Shown piece by piece: positions 22,272 to 35,338 of a stretch of 64,000 bases of DNA. The notes under the pieces are model-generated. The model was given only the letters and a program-made list of their open reading frames with translations. It ran no database searches and had not been told where the DNA came from. Position 1 is the first letter of the stretch; each line of letters begins with the position of its first letter. Source of the stretch: Hyalella azteca (taxonomy: Eukaryota > Arthropoda > Malacostraca > Amphipoda > Hyalellidae); contig NW_025939124.1 of the NCBI RefSeq assembly GCF_000764305.2, positions 124,001 to 188,000 on the forward strand, written 5' to 3'. The position numbers and the translations under genes were made by a program.

Positions 22272-23907
22272 ATGATGCGTCTCGAGAATTCATATCTCGC
22301 CGGGCCTCTCGTGTCTCCTTTGCTGGAGATACACAGGCAAGAGACAGAAGCCGGTAGTTCAGACAGCGAAACTCTGTTGCAGCAACAACAGCGCGAGCAA
22401 CAACAGGACGAGGAGGTGTCACTGCCAATCTCCAGTCCTTCTTCTGAAACTTCAGAATTGAGTTCCGTAGATGGCAACCTAACTTGTGCGCTACCTGGAC
22501 CAAGGCCTCAGTTCGAGCAACAGGTGTTCAGTTCTGCGGCTTCTCTTGTCCTAAATTCCATTCCAAATCCCCCTCCCAATTCGAGTCCAATGATTCCAAA
22601 AGACACCGGGAAAACTGTCGAGAATATGACTTCTACGTGCGATTTTTGTCTAGCAGATAGAAACCTAGTCCAACAACCTCTCGACGATTGTGTTGGGGAA
22701 AGAATATCTACTGCGACCAAATTACCCGCTACCTGCAGCGATGACTGTCAACAGAATTTGGAGCAACGTTGGGACCCCAAGGCAAGCTTTTTGAAGGAGG
22801 TGACCTCGTTGCAATGCGTTGAAAAACCAGAACTTGTCCGACATCTGGACGGACGTCCCGCTGCGTCTAGCCTGCGTCAAGACAGCATAATTCCAGCTCA
22901 GCTCGAGCCACTGAGAAATGAGGCATTGAAGCCGCTGAACGATGTTCAGCTCCGCCTTGAGGTTCTTCAGCGGAAGTTACGTGAACAGCGTGAAGCCGCT
23001 GAACGTGAGTGCGCGGAACTACAAGCTGCGTTGCGGCAGGAGAAACTTCAACCACTACCGGGTTGTCTTGAGGAGAAGTTCATTGTACCTGATGTCGCCG
23101 GCATGAAAACGCCGGACCAGGAACTAAGAGAACTGGAAGCCAAGCTGAAAATTGATTTGAATGTTTATTTGACGCCTTTGGTGCGTAGACAAAGAAATAA
23201 GCATGCATTGAGATATGTGCCTGAGGCTGAACTTATCGAGTCATTCTCTTCACTCAACAGTGAAGGTCATTGTTGTTGCGGCTCTTGTAAATTGTGCCAG
23301 ACTCATACATCTGCTCAAGTACCCTTGGGCATGACCCCGTACGGAGGATTATTGCATAAGGATACGAACTGCGTTATTAATCAATTTACGAATGGTCAAA
23401 TTAATGCAATCCCCACGTGCCCTGATGATGAAAAGCCCAAGTACGACAGGAAGAACCTATATCTTCAGTTGCACCGTAGTCACAACCACAGTAACGGAAA
23501 CCAGAACAAACTGAAAGCTTCTTCAGCCCGTAAGAATATTTACTGGAGCGACCAGAACAACGGCATGGCGAAGGAAATTGACTATGGCCATCAAAATCTA
23601 TGGCAAACCGACGACATCTCTGACAAGAAAACTAGTTCGTCTTCTGAGGGCAGCTTGCAATCCCTCGGTTTCTCCAATAAGACTTACTCGCCTGTCTTTA
23701 CTGCTTCCAAGTTCCTGCCCGGCTGCAGTTCCCCTGCTGTTGAAAAGTTTCCTTGCTTGAATAACTCGTCTCCTCCCTTGCCCAAAGCAGAAGAATTCTC
23801 CAGTGTAGATGTCGCTGATACGAGCGGTGCCGGAGAATACGTACGCGTGCGCCAGAAGAAAGGCTTTGTGCCTAAACTCTACACCTGTAACTGCAGTAAT
23901 TGTTTGG
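22272..23907 (+). CDS. Long coding exon of an unrecognised coiled-coil, Cys-motif protein
   Basis: The ATG at 22272 has a purine at -3 and an in-frame stop at 22251-22253. The frame runs 545 codons plus one base to a strong donor, 'tttgg|gtgagt', and would terminate within 16 codons if read through. No other frame in the window is comparable in length or composition. Visible features are: a Gln-rich run (residues 37-45), Ser/Pro-rich low complexity (50-110), a CxxC pair (C123, C126), a charged coiled-coil-like segment (about 222-260, LRLEVLQRKLREQREAAERE) with a second short helix (282-295), a Cys cluster CCCGSCKLC (334-342), a Ser/Asn-rich region, and CNCSNC (539-544) at the exon end. The Cys clusters suggest metal binding, but that is inference. 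No signal peptide or membrane segment is seen. This is the N-terminal part of a multi-exon protein. I do not recognise the family, and no downstream exon was found by eye. Confidence 0.85.
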
Positions 23908-23913
23908 GTGAGT
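23906..23913 (+). promoter_or_regulatory. Splice donor of the long exon
   Basis: The sequence gg|gtgagt matches the animal 5' splice consensus closely. It falls at codon phase 1, immediately after the CNCSNCL motif. It explains why the frame ends shortly after. Confidence 0.85.
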
Positions 23914-26444
23914 CGTATCATATTGTTCTCGTCATAAATGTAAGATATTGGCATTAGAGTGGAGACATTAATTTATCCAGACATCATCGCGCGTATTAAC
24001 GTTAATCATCGAAAGAAGAAAGCGTTAATTCTTTTATGATTTGATGGAAAAAACAGGACCAATCCGCCGCAAATTTGAAGAAATTATAATGCTTTTTGTT
24101 ATCAGGTAGCTGACACTCAAATATGTTGATGACTAGCGAGAGAAGACGCTATATAGAAAGAGAAGATAGTGACATTTTGTCTGTGACCGCGAGTGTCGAA
24201 AATCTGAGATTTGGTTGCTAGTCCAAAAATTTTCAATGACTGCGATCGAGCATTGCAAATCAGGTGTCTCAAAACTTTTCAGGGAATTAACTTCTCGGCA
24301 ATCTGATCTGATTTCAGCATGAACCAAACTAAATTTGCTAAAATTGGAGCTGTACATAATGGATGACATCTGGTGACAGGCGCTTGCTGCTGCACCGTTG
24401 CGTCTGCATTACGTTGCTGCTTGGACGGGCCGTAGCATGAGCATTAATATATAGGTTTTGCTGAGCCCCGATTAGATAATTGAGGTGCACGAGATTCGTC
24501 CACCTTGTTAATTTTCTAAAGTTATGTAGGGAACGTTGTTCTGAGCTTGCCTCTCTTAGCTTGAGATACTAACTGTCTCGCACGACAGGAAGGCCAGGCA
24601 CTGACTGCGTCACTTGACATAAAGGTCAGACGAAGACTGCATCACATGAAGAGCTTCGTAAGATTTACTGGCCAGCGACTCAATTTGCAAGAGTCCTTAA
24701 TCCCGAATAACGCAACCGCTGCAGTCCAATTCACGACCTGCCGGAAGACCTCGTCGCTCAGCCATCCACTCAATTCTAATGCACTTTATTAGCTCACAAT
24801 CTTATATTAACATTAATGTAGTAACTGCGGCTCAGCGGCTCATAAGTGTGAGCATTGATATCTTATTTATGTGATATGATAACGAATAATTTTTTTGTTG
24901 CTTCTTTGTTTTTAGGTTATTCACAATTCCTGCATGCTAATGATCTTCATCATATTTTCACCATCATATAAATCGTAATATAAATACAAAGTTGTACACT
25001 TTTGCACATTAGTTTATAACTCCACCTAACTCACAACTTTGAGATTATCGATCTAAACAAGTGCCATAATATTATTTAAAAAAATTTAAATTAACATTCA
25101 GAAATGCATCGAAAAAATCTATTCTCTTTAATCGACGACGAACAATTTTTAAAATCTAGCACAAGTTTAATCTCCTGGTAGTATTATAATAATAGTAAGA
25201 AATTTAGTAAATTAAATAAATAGATAATAAGTTTGAAGGTTTTTGTTGCCCTCTTCTTTGTTTTAGCCGTTTGTTTAAATGAAGGTTCCTGATAACACAT
25301 TTGCAAATGGTACGCGACAATGGTCCTGTCCTTGTATTCGCTATGCCCACGTAATCGAAAATTGAATTATCCCAACTTAGTGCTGTCCTTGAAACGTACA
25401 ACAAACGGTGTGCAGTTTGTCGCGCTGGCGTCACGCCATATGAATGCGCGAGTGTGTCTATATCCGTCATGTTTTTCTTGGCCACTCAAATTTGCGCCTA
25501 TATTTCATTCCTTATCTCTCATATATACTGCTTAGTGTTGTAGAACAATAATAACTATGCCTTTTACACGCATGCAAGACGCATAAAATCGTTTAATTCT
25601 TGTTTAATCATTTTCTGCGTGTTTCTTGTCATAAAAGTTGCAAAAGTTAATATATATTTTTTTCAGTTTACCCCTCCTTGTGTACAATTAGTTACACTCA
25701 ACAGCAGGTGAAGTAGCTTTAGCGTAATATTTCTTACTTGAGGTTACGCTCTCCCTGTTGATTTGCGTGGGAGCCTTTGCTGCGTATCTGCGGGCGGTGT
25801 CGTTCATTTCCGTCGGACTCCTGGTTCAACCTAACATTAAATGCCAGTCCCTCACCAAACGCCAATTCCGATTTCCAACCAACCCTGGCGACGAACTGAG
25901 GCTATCAAACTAACCTATCTCAGCTCTTATAACGAAGAGAGTAAGAACAAGTTTTGTCGGTTAACCTTATTTCTGCTGGGGGTGCTCTGAGCATGAGGCT
26001 GGGCCCCACATACAATCTCGTGGGCGACCAATACGTCGTGAACGTCCCCTGTGGGCGTTCACGGCGATCCCGAAGACCGTTGCAACGTTCACGGCACCCC
26101 TTTGTGGGGGCCGACGTATCGATGGGCTGCTTCCGATGGTTTGCGGTTTTCCGCTGTTCTCTAAGTGGCTCCGCCCTATACCTCCCACTTGCCGTCTGCA
26201 TTCAATTCCGCTATGGTTATATGTTAAATTCGATTCAATCACAATAAATATAAAATGAGTATTTCTAATTTCTTCAAACTTTTACTGCTCATGTCTGGTC
26301 TCACACATGCACGCAATAATCCGTCAGTCTTATTTTCGACGTTTGGACTCGAACAGCGCACTCCGTAATCGAGTTTTTGCAAGTAAGGTCCTAAGTCCGT
26401 AATGTTTTTACGGCTTAACCCACGCCGTCCAATAAGGCTTTGAG
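23914..26444. other. Probable intron, no exon identified
   Basis: AT-rich with many stops in all frames. I found no acceptor followed by a credible phase-1 coding exon. Confidence 0.45.
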
Positions 26445-26669
26445 ATGCGTGTGGTCTTGGCCGATTGTTCTGGAGTCGACATGTTTGGTTACGGTATATT
26501 GAGCGTCCCCGATATTGGCCTTCGCTCGCTCATCGCTGCTCAAAAGTCTCACGAGACTGACATTGTTCTCATACACAAGCCGCCGCAGGGAATACCTTCC
26601 TGGATTATGGCTCCACGCCGAAACTTTGGGTGGGCACTTTTAGCCGTACTAGTTTCGTGCGGTGTTTAG
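26445..26669 (+). other. Open frame of 74 codons, coding status uncertain
   Basis: An ATG-started frame whose composition looks more protein-like than its neighbours: it starts MRVVLADCSGVDMFGYG and ends in a hydrophobic WALLAVLVSCGV. There is no domain I know and no clear splice site. Length alone is compatible with chance. Confidence 0.15.
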
Positions 26670-29600
26670 AATAACTTTCACCGAGGTTGATTATTTATTT
26701 TTTAGTTACATTCCGCATATTACTGTCGTACAAATATTGTTAATTTCGGTGTCGTTCGGTTTCAAATCTAAAACTTTTATTTTTTCGAAAAATTACATAG
26801 TATATTTTGATTTTGAAAGTACCTTTGTAAAAGAGCATTTATAATTTTCACATACACACACTTCCAATTCATCATTAAAACTCAACAACAAAAAGGAACG
26901 CAAAAGAAATTCTGTGAAAGCATCTTATTAAATTTACAGTTTATTTATAAAAAATGTACAGAATAAGTTAATTGACATTAAAGAACGTACGAATTAAGTC
27001 TCGCGCTTGGTCCACTTCGAAAAGACTCGATGTCGCTGCGTCCCAGCTCAATGATGCGACAATTTTCTCCAACGACTATTTAATTTTCCTATCGTAGGTT
27101 CCTCACATCTTTCGTATACGCACCTATTCGTCGTATCGGCCACAAGTTGTGGCTCTTCCGCGTGGGCCAAGAATTTATTTTATTTCATTGATACAAGATT
27201 ACCGAGAAAATCTCTTCGTCCTCGCCGCAAAAGCATCGAAGATGGGCCTCTTCTGCGAAGCAGTTTGGTCGTTGGGAGCGCCCACGATGGTTGTAGGGTG
27301 AGTCATGCATTGTGATACTTGTGGGAGTTCTGGTCCAGAGACCATGGATGCAACCTACAATTCTCATAGCGAGCTCACGCTCCAGGATTTAGCCTACGCG
27401 GCAGCTGTACGCTGGTTTTCTTGGAGATTTTATTTCTTTTCCCGCGGTTCAGCTTTGTATTGTTCAGTTATTTGTGAGTTTAATTTTACCGGTTACATTA
27501 GTTTGTCATGTAATTGTAATTTATTTCCGCGGTTGCGGTTGACAATTATGTAGCATTTTTAGTTCTTTTCCTGTTACTCATCAAATAATTTGAATGCCAA
27601 GTATTTAGTTCATATACGATAGTTATTAACGTCAGATTACATTTCATATTCAGGGTGTGCCGCTAAAAATTGCATGTTAATTCCTGTTGAATTTTTTTGT
27701 GGGGCGGGTGGCCAGTTGACGATGGCTCACGAAGTTTCAGTTAGAAGGCTTGATGCTGTTAGCACATGTTTACAAGTTTATTTATGTTGCAAGTTGTAAT
27801 AAATCCGTGAGTATAAATCAGAGCTCTTGAAAGTTTACCAAAGTAAAGTCTCCCGACACTGCACGCTTGGCTGCAAGGTATGTTACTTCCCTCTTGGCTA
27901 GCCATCGCTGCATTTACGCAGTACCCGCTGGCTAAACGCAGGCCTTCGTTGAATCGACAGCAAGTTTGACCAGAGTGAGAAGTGTAGGGGAACAGACTGC
28001 GCCTTATGTGGTGAGCTCGAGCTGTGCTTGCCTACTTTGAAGCGTCTATCCTGTGTTGTAGCCCTGCACCAGGTCCTTGCTGCACCCTTTATACCTGGGC
28101 TTTGCTAGATGATCTAATCTTTTGACCTTCACTACAGTTATCATTACCTCCATTATAACTATTGTCATGAATTATTATTCTTTGATTTCAAATATTTATC
28201 AATATTATAATTGAATTTAAAAGAATTACTATTGTATCTTCTATTGTGGTCTCCGTTATTGTCTTCATTATTTTGATTTTCATTTTGGCTATAGCACAAG
28301 TTCTTCTCTGGATTAAACAATTATAAGCATGAACTGATATATGTACGCTGTTCTTGCTGAACTATTGTTTAAGAATAATAACATTTGCATAGACTGTTCG
28401 GGAGCCATATGCGTATTGTGTAAGTGTTTTTTATCCCTACAGTTTCCGGGTAATCAGCATCAGAGTGTTCTTACTGGTACGATTGGTGGTTCTTGGTGGT
28501 ACTATTGCTTTGCCTTGAACACCCATCTTTTCCACTCTCCTAACAGCACTCCATTCTTACCTTTGCTAGGTTATTGTATTCAATGTTTTCTTGTGTATTC
28601 ATTATTCATGAGTCTAGTAAGTATTGTTCCTCAATTCAATGGCTGGACGATGACTTAAAATGTTTGGTAATGACCCTGACATTCGCTACGTACCCTGTTT
28701 CTTTTGTTGGCACGGTGCAATATTTCGCTGTGGTGGTGTGGAAAGCCTCATTTCTCGGACTGTCACGACTGTTTATGGCTGCCGCTGATAACAGCTTTGC
28801 TCTGTTAACGCTGCGCCCTAGGCCTACGGGGCATTGTTTACAACAGGACACCGCCTGTTTGCTTTCGCGTGGGGTGGCTTGTGCTCGTGTTCCTACATTT
28901 GTATACCTGTTGCTTCGCTTGCTGTTAGTGAGCTTTAAATTTACACTCACACTCAGAGACGAAATGTGTCCCATGCTAATTCAACATTGATGACCTGGCA
29001 ACGAAATTTCAGTATTTTAAATGTGAAATAACTAATGAGAAGGCTGATCTAAAAATGCGTAAATTCGTGCCCAAAGCAGCTGTTATCGGTTTAGTCTCGA
29101 GATTAAACTTCTAATCCAATTGTATTTTTTCCTGGCCGGGGACGCTGTTACCCAAGTATTGCCCGCTTGATATGTTGGTGCAGAAGACGCGCGTGTTGGA
29201 AGAGTCGCGGCTTCGTCAATAGTGGGACAATGGGACTTGGGTTCGTGCAACTCATCCTCTATTGCATGCAGCCTCCTTGCTGCACACTATCTCAGCCAAA
29301 CGATGGCTACTGTAGCGTATTACTTGCGTCCTGTTTCTTTAATATTTATTCTTCATAAGCGAGTTTTTTTTTCAAATTACTTTTTTTCGTGGAATCGCTT
29401 GCAAGACTAACGGTTCTTTAATGGTTTCTGCCACTCGAGGCGGAGTTTGGAACTGATTAAAAACATCTACTCCCTGCACTTTTTTTTATGTCGACCGTAC
29501 TAAGTGGTGCCTCATCGTGTCTTTAACCAGAATTTATTACTCGTTACCGAAATGCGTTTTAAATTTCCATTGTAAAGAAAAAGTATTATTATTATTTTTT

Positions 29601-30300
29601 TATTTTGCACTACCTGTCGTTCCGTGATAGTCTGTCTTTTTGGCTATATCAGCTCGGTATTGTCTAACTACCACTTTCCTGATGAATGGGTTCAGATCGT
29701 CGATTTCAAGTTAATCTTAAAGTTTTTGCTTCAATTTCCAGGTTGTCTAACTTGACAAATAGAAGAAAGAGAAATTGATTGAAGAAAAGAAATTTTCAAG
29801 GGACCTCCGTTTAAATTTTAAAAGTTTGATTCATAAGTAATTAAGAATCTCGAATAATAGATTATTCATTGTAAGTAATTGATGATTCTCCATTAGAATA
29901 CGGTACGTTTAATGAAGCCAGCAATTTATTAAAGTATGTATATGTTTGCAATACTCGTGACAATCGGGAGAGATTTTTCATCTTTGTTCCTGCTTTCACT
30001 AAAACGAGCGAGCTCCGACGACTTTACGCTGGACTCCACAGTTTATACCAAAGTGGATTTGTTAAGAGTGTTAACTCGTTCCATTTATCATGCAATCAGA
30101 CTGAATCAGTATACCTCGTTCACAAACGAATTTTCAATGTTATAGTGAGTCTCTTTTCGTATAGTAGGATTTAAACCATGATCCTGCTATTAATCAGACA
30201 ATGTGTTCTTGAAGCTCATGTATAGATTTACAGCCTATGCAACGAGCCATATAGACGCAGTGGGAGCGTGCTGGCTTGGCTCGTATGTTGACACCATACA
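26670..30300. other. Non-coding stretch, nothing seen
   Basis: Frames of 60-138 codons near 28,340-28,990 are low-quality and unrecognised. No mobile element, RNA gene or clear repeat was found. Confidence 0.45.
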
Positions 30301-30517
30301 CGGCGCGATTAAATTGCGATTTCCCGGCGAAAGAAAGTACCTGGAATTTTTCGTGGCGTAATTTCATTTTGACGATTCCCGTGCATCTAGTGAATAACGT
30401 ACCTCGAATTCCATGCGCGGTGCAATTGAATAACGACGAATTTCCCGCGTAGTGCGAATAAAGTAAATCCCTGGAATTTCGTGCGCAGCGTAATTTAATT
30501 ACGATGATTGCCGTGCG
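30301..30517. repeat. Diverged tandem repeat, about 60-68-bp unit, 3.5 copies
   Basis: Copies start near 30301, 30357, 30421 and 30489. Each holds an 'aattNaattacgacgat'-like part, 'ttcccg', a 'gtgaataaagtaa' part and 'cctggaatttcgtgcg'. The copies are clearly related but well diverged. The 160-codon minus-strand frame across it is a by-product. Confidence 0.75.
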
Positions 30518-33073
30518 CCTTCCACTTGTGGGCGTGTCTGGTCGTGCCCGTTGCCTCTTGTGCCGCAAATCAGGCAGCCTCGTTCCCTTCATTATTACCC
30601 GGCACACGTACGATGCCATGGTGTGATGCGCTCTGTGCAACCTTTTAGTTCTATCATGCGATGCGCAAGGTAACATTTGACCAATCTAATGCCTGCTAAT
30701 GGTAATGTCGATACAATACCCGCTGTGCGCAACGATGTTTTTCTACGCAATTATGATATGCGACCAAACGTCGTACTGCCATCAACACAGAGACCTTCTG
30801 CGATTGTCAAGCGAGTCAGCATGACTCAAGCTCCCACCCAGCACGAACTGCCACGCCAGGGACTGCACACAAACTCGTCCATTATTTGCGCGCGGTTCTT
30901 GGGCGACATTAGCCCTGATTTACCGACGATAATGTCTACGATGTCGCCGACCTCATTGCGTCCGATGCTAATTATGTTGCCGCTGTCGTCGTTGCTGGTT
31001 ACGTCATCCACCTGTTTTTCTCTGTGTATTTTAAATTAAATGACAACTGTACTAGTTTAATGACAAGATTTGTGCGAATATATTGCTTTGTTCGGCGATT
31101 CTCTGCGCTTTGTTGCCATTCTCTGCGATTATTGCGCGACCCTGTGTGTTACGATGATCTTGTGTGTTGCATTATTTCCTTGTTTTGTAACGCTGAAATT
31201 ACTTACAAAGAAAGGCTAAGTTCAACTAATCAATGACTTCATTTATGGTGTCATGGCCTTGCATTGAAAGAACGACGTACAATGATCCTCTATACTTTCA
31301 TTCTAATACAACACTGTGGGAAATTGTCCCTATTAATATTAATGCATTAATAACTGGCTTGCTTATAATTTATTAATCCTTAAAGCACTTCTTTTAAATA
31401 TATGAAAGTGTAATTGAATCCATATCATGTACATACAAGCATTTCCTCTAGTGATATAATTTTTAAAGTTCCCGTATCGATTTAATGCAGATTAGTCTCT
31501 TATGTATATAAATAATTCATGCATCGTAGATATACACAGACTCACCAGGTCTCTGGGTAACACGGCACAGGTGTGTCTGTGTGCCAAGTGTGCCAGTAAT
31601 GTAAATTATGGAGACACATGTACAGCTTTACTGTCTGTATAGGCACCAGTGGTGTATTGCTCAGGCTATATGTGTATAACGCAAGCGTACTCGATAACCT
31701 TACGATTGTTTTCATTCTGGTACTTTTCAAGCGCCAAGCATCCACAGTCAGTTTTTTTACTGTACTAATTTTGATGCGTTCACAAATGACGACGAAATTT
31801 CCACGACACAAGGTGATGCTACAAAATCACTGATTTACAAAATTAGAAACATCGGGTTAAGTCAGAATTTTGAGACCTGACATTTTCACAGCAAATTAAA
31901 AGAAAACTTAAGTTCCTGTTCGACAAACTTCACTGTTGATACTCGAAATGAATTTAGCTTAGTGTATTGTGTGGGTTCTAGAGACGTTCATGCGATGCAT
32001 AGACTAAAAGCGTTCTTTTGATATTTTTTAGCTTATCGAGTGCACTACAGTATATAGGGTACACTATTAGTTAAGTCCGAAGGTACACTGTGAAGTACGG
32101 CCCTCAAGTATACTGTAGTGTTGAGAATAGTCATCGGGTTACAATATGAATTAGAGTCACGGTTACACTAAAGAGAACAGTGTTTGGTTTACAAGATAGA
32201 GTACAGTCCTCGAACCTGGTGAGTTTCAGCGTCGTTTTGTGGAGTCGACAATAGCCATATCGCTGTGGTGGCTATGCGACTTGAATAAATGAAGTCAAGA
32301 TTTAGAACAGTGCGAAAGAGCCATGTGCTTGGAGTGCACGCATCATTTATTTAATTAAACGCTTTCATTTAATATGAAACTTTGTAGATGAAGAGAGTAT
32401 TAAAATTATGCACACAATGAGTATAAATGGTGAAATAGTGTCAATAATATTTATGTGTGAAGTAGATTGTTTATAGTGCTAATCGCTGTAATTGCATTCA
32501 AGCTGCCTACTCAGACATTAGGTTTGCTAACTTCGACTCGCTTTTTCTGGTTTGTATCTGTCACTGCGCATCAATGCCCTAGTACTCTGATCTCATTTAA
32601 ATAAGGTAGATAATAATGTATAGTATATTTTATATTTTGAATAGGTTTGTGTGATGCAAGCCTGGCTCAGGAAATATACCTGGCCTGGCTCTATTCGAGT
32701 GCGTATCTATAATACCTACTGTTCTTAATATTGCTCGGACTTGAAATTGCACTATTAGTGGCGTAATCATGAGGCTTTGGTTATTTCGAATTTAAGTTAA
32801 TTATATTTGTATTTGAAAATTGTTGGATAAAATATTCCTCAACATTTGACGGGACGGTATAATTATAATTGCATGTTGCTGAAAACGAGTTTCAACTTCT
32901 CATGAAATTATAGATTCTATAACAGAATTGTCAAATCTCATTGATTATCTGTACGGTGCCACGCCGAGCTAAACTACCGGCAATATAACAGACAGGAATA
33001 AAAAAATATAACTCAGTACTCACTGTAGTGAGTGACAGAGAGCGCCTTTTCTCGTCGACGAAAACGTGAAGTC
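30518..33073. other. Non-coding stretch with a loose repeat zone
   Basis: At about 32,040-32,215, pieces such as 'gggtacactattag', 'ggtacactgtgaag' and 'ggttacactaaag' recur roughly every 40-60 bases. A 12-bp inverted pair, 'cactacagtata'/'tatactgtagtg', lies inside. No gene was recognised, including in the frames at 30,677-31,039. Confidence 0.45.
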
Positions 33074-33104
33074 ACGGACGGACAGACAGACGGACGGACA
33101 GACA
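33074..33104. repeat. Microsatellite-like (ggac/agac)n tract
   Basis: A run of 'ggacggacagacagacggac' and its continuation, about 30 bases, in otherwise non-repetitive DNA. Confidence 0.85.
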
Positions 33105-34304
33105 TGGCGAGCACAATAGCACATTTTTTTCCTTAAATGAGAAAATGCGCTAAAAATGTAACAATTTCGGGTGGCAGATATCGACGCTGAGAGCGAGCAG
33201 CGGCGTGGCTTATCGGAGCTTTACCTTCCCTGTCAGGCACGCTGGCAGAACACGTGTTGAACGTCTCGTCTGCTGTGTACTTTGTGGCTCTGTGTACATA
33301 CAAGAAGTTTGGTGTGCTTGTGTCTGTGTGTGCACTGCTCTCTTTGTAATGTGTACTGTTGCTTCTATGCAAACCATGCTCCATCAGATACTTTATCTAC
33401 ATCAGTCTCCTAAAATTGTGCAAATAATGTAACGCACTGCAAGTGCGTAAATTGAGCGCAAAACAGTAACGCTCACCTCATTTACGTTACACCTGTGCAC
33501 ACACTTTTCTTGTTTTTGAGCACCAGATGTTGTGTCGCTCAGTGCACTGACACAATACGTAACTCGACTTAATTCCACGCTGTGCCACAGTCCAGCACAT
33601 TATAACGTGCTCACAGCCCCGTTTTTTACGTGCGCACAGCGCAGCGTTTTACATACGCACAGCCCTGAGATTCAATCACGGATATCCCTGTGTTTTAGGT
33701 AGGCACGTTACGTAGTTCCAAGTTATTTGTCCCGGCTGAGTTAAGAACTCGTGTCACGTTCTAAGACGATTGTGTGTCGATGTGAGGAGTATGAATATTT
33801 CATTTTCTTATTTTAAGGGAAATACGCGCATATAAAGATCCGGCTGTGCATTAGCTGTTAAAGTTAGCATGAAGGTTTCACATGTAATACGCTGTTCATC
33901 CTTATTTTGTACCGAAAAAAGCAGGTGGTAACTTTCACTTGTTATTTAGTATATTTTCTTTTTATGTAAGGAAAATAGTTCACTGCCTTCCTAATTATTA
34001 GCTAGCTAAACAAATAGAATAATTCAAAGGTGTACAAAGTATTCCAATTATGAAATTCAACACTAATCAATTCACTGCAATATGTACCTCTTTTATTTAT
34101 GTCAATCACACTGAAAATTAGTGGATGCGCTTCACTTTCTTTGCGTCATTGCCTGTGCCCACCAATTTTACTTATAATAAAAGATATAATAACTTGCCCG
34201 TGAATTTCTTCTATTTATTCTCCGAGTGGACTGATTGCTTAACTTTCCTTTTGCTATTCCTTTATGAGGCGGCGGAGGATTTTTTATTTGCGACTTTGTA
34301 GCCT
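33105..34304. other. Non-coding stretch, nothing firm
   Basis: Loose 'gtgcgcacagc'-type repetition occurs at about 33,590-33,665. No gene, RNA or mobile element was recognised. Confidence 0.45.
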
Positions 34305-34505
34305 TGTTAGTGATGCGTTGTAGCCGTGTTAATGATGGTAATGATTTGTTAATTATGATGCTTCATTTGTAATGATTTGTTGATCGTAATGGTGCATTAT
34401 TGTTTGTTATGATGTGTCGATATTAATGGATTGCTTGTTATGATGTGTTGATTGCAAAGATGTATTATTGGTAAAGATGTGTTGATGGAAATGATGTTGC
34501 TGCAT
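34305..34505. repeat. Heavily diverged repeat of 'atgatttgttgat' type
   Basis: Pieces like 'gtaatgatttgttgatcg' and 'gttatgatgtgttgattg' recur about every 20-40 bases. The unit is too decayed to define exactly. Confidence 0.6.
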
Positions 34506-34610
34506 GAGCCGCTCAGCCTTATGACCATCGCCACCCGATTTCATTTGGCAGCTCACTGTGAAATTACAGTGTAGGTATGAAACGACAATAGATTAAAAGT
34601 CCAATCTTTA

Positions 34611-34630
34611 TCTATATATATATATATTAT
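34611..34630. repeat. (TA)n microsatellite
   Basis: A pure alternating 'tatatatata' tract of about 18 bases. Confidence 0.85.
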
Positions 34631-35191
34631 CGGGTGAAGGATTGTGAAATCACTTTGGTGGTGTTAATGACATTGACAAATGTGTAAAATAGAACCGCAC
34701 AAGAACTCCGTTAGTGTTTATAAGTACCGTACGTATTGCTTTCGAATCTTCTTAGTGAGCTGTTTGTGAATGACTCTTTACGTCAATGGAAGTGAACGCG
34801 TTACACATGTCGGCGACGATTCTTATCACTGATTGGCCTCTGATAAGGTCCATTCATGAAAATCCCGTCTTCTTGTGTTTACTAATAAGATCATTTAAGA
34901 GTCTAAGTTCTGAACCATCTATTCTAGAGTTATTTGAATGCGTGCTATCGATTAAACCAAATTTGCATGAATTTGCTCGCAGTTTATTAGTTTACACCGC
35001 ATTTATTATGATAAGAATGGTATGAATGTGCAGTTGTTCTTATGCATGCTTGACGTGCTCGTGTACAAGGTCTGGGCATCGGTCATTGATCGAGTTTATG
35101 AGGACGCGTTGCCTGTTTCCTAGCCTAAGCTCTAAGCGCCTCCATAACAAGGCTGCTTTGTAATGACCTGATGCACTGCCGCTCTCTGCGG
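34631..35191. other. Non-coding stretch, nothing seen
   Basis: A 79-codon frame at 34,786-35,025 is not recognised. There is no other signal. Confidence 0.45.
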
Positions 35192-35338
35192 TCATCTGCT
35201 ACATGCTATCATCGCCTTATACTGGCCATCATCATCTGCTGCACGGTATCATCGCCTTATACTGGCCATCATCATCTGCTGCACGGTATCATCGCCTTAT
35301 ACTGGCCATCATCATCTGCTGCACAGTATCATCGCCTT
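35192..35338. repeat. Minisatellite, 40-bp unit, about 3.7 copies
   Basis: The unit is 'ctgctgcacggtatcatcgc' followed by 'cttatactggccatcatcat'. The copies are almost identical, which suggests recent amplification. The repetitive frame across it (YWPSSSAA-type) is a by-product. Confidence 0.95.

Noticed and set aside
28574..28990. 138-codon plus-strand frame
   Set aside because: Low-complexity hydrophobic composition, open overlapping frame on the other strand, no domain.
30194..30676. 160-codon minus-strand frame
   Set aside because: Largely coincides with the decayed 60-68-bp tandem repeat; no recognisable domain.
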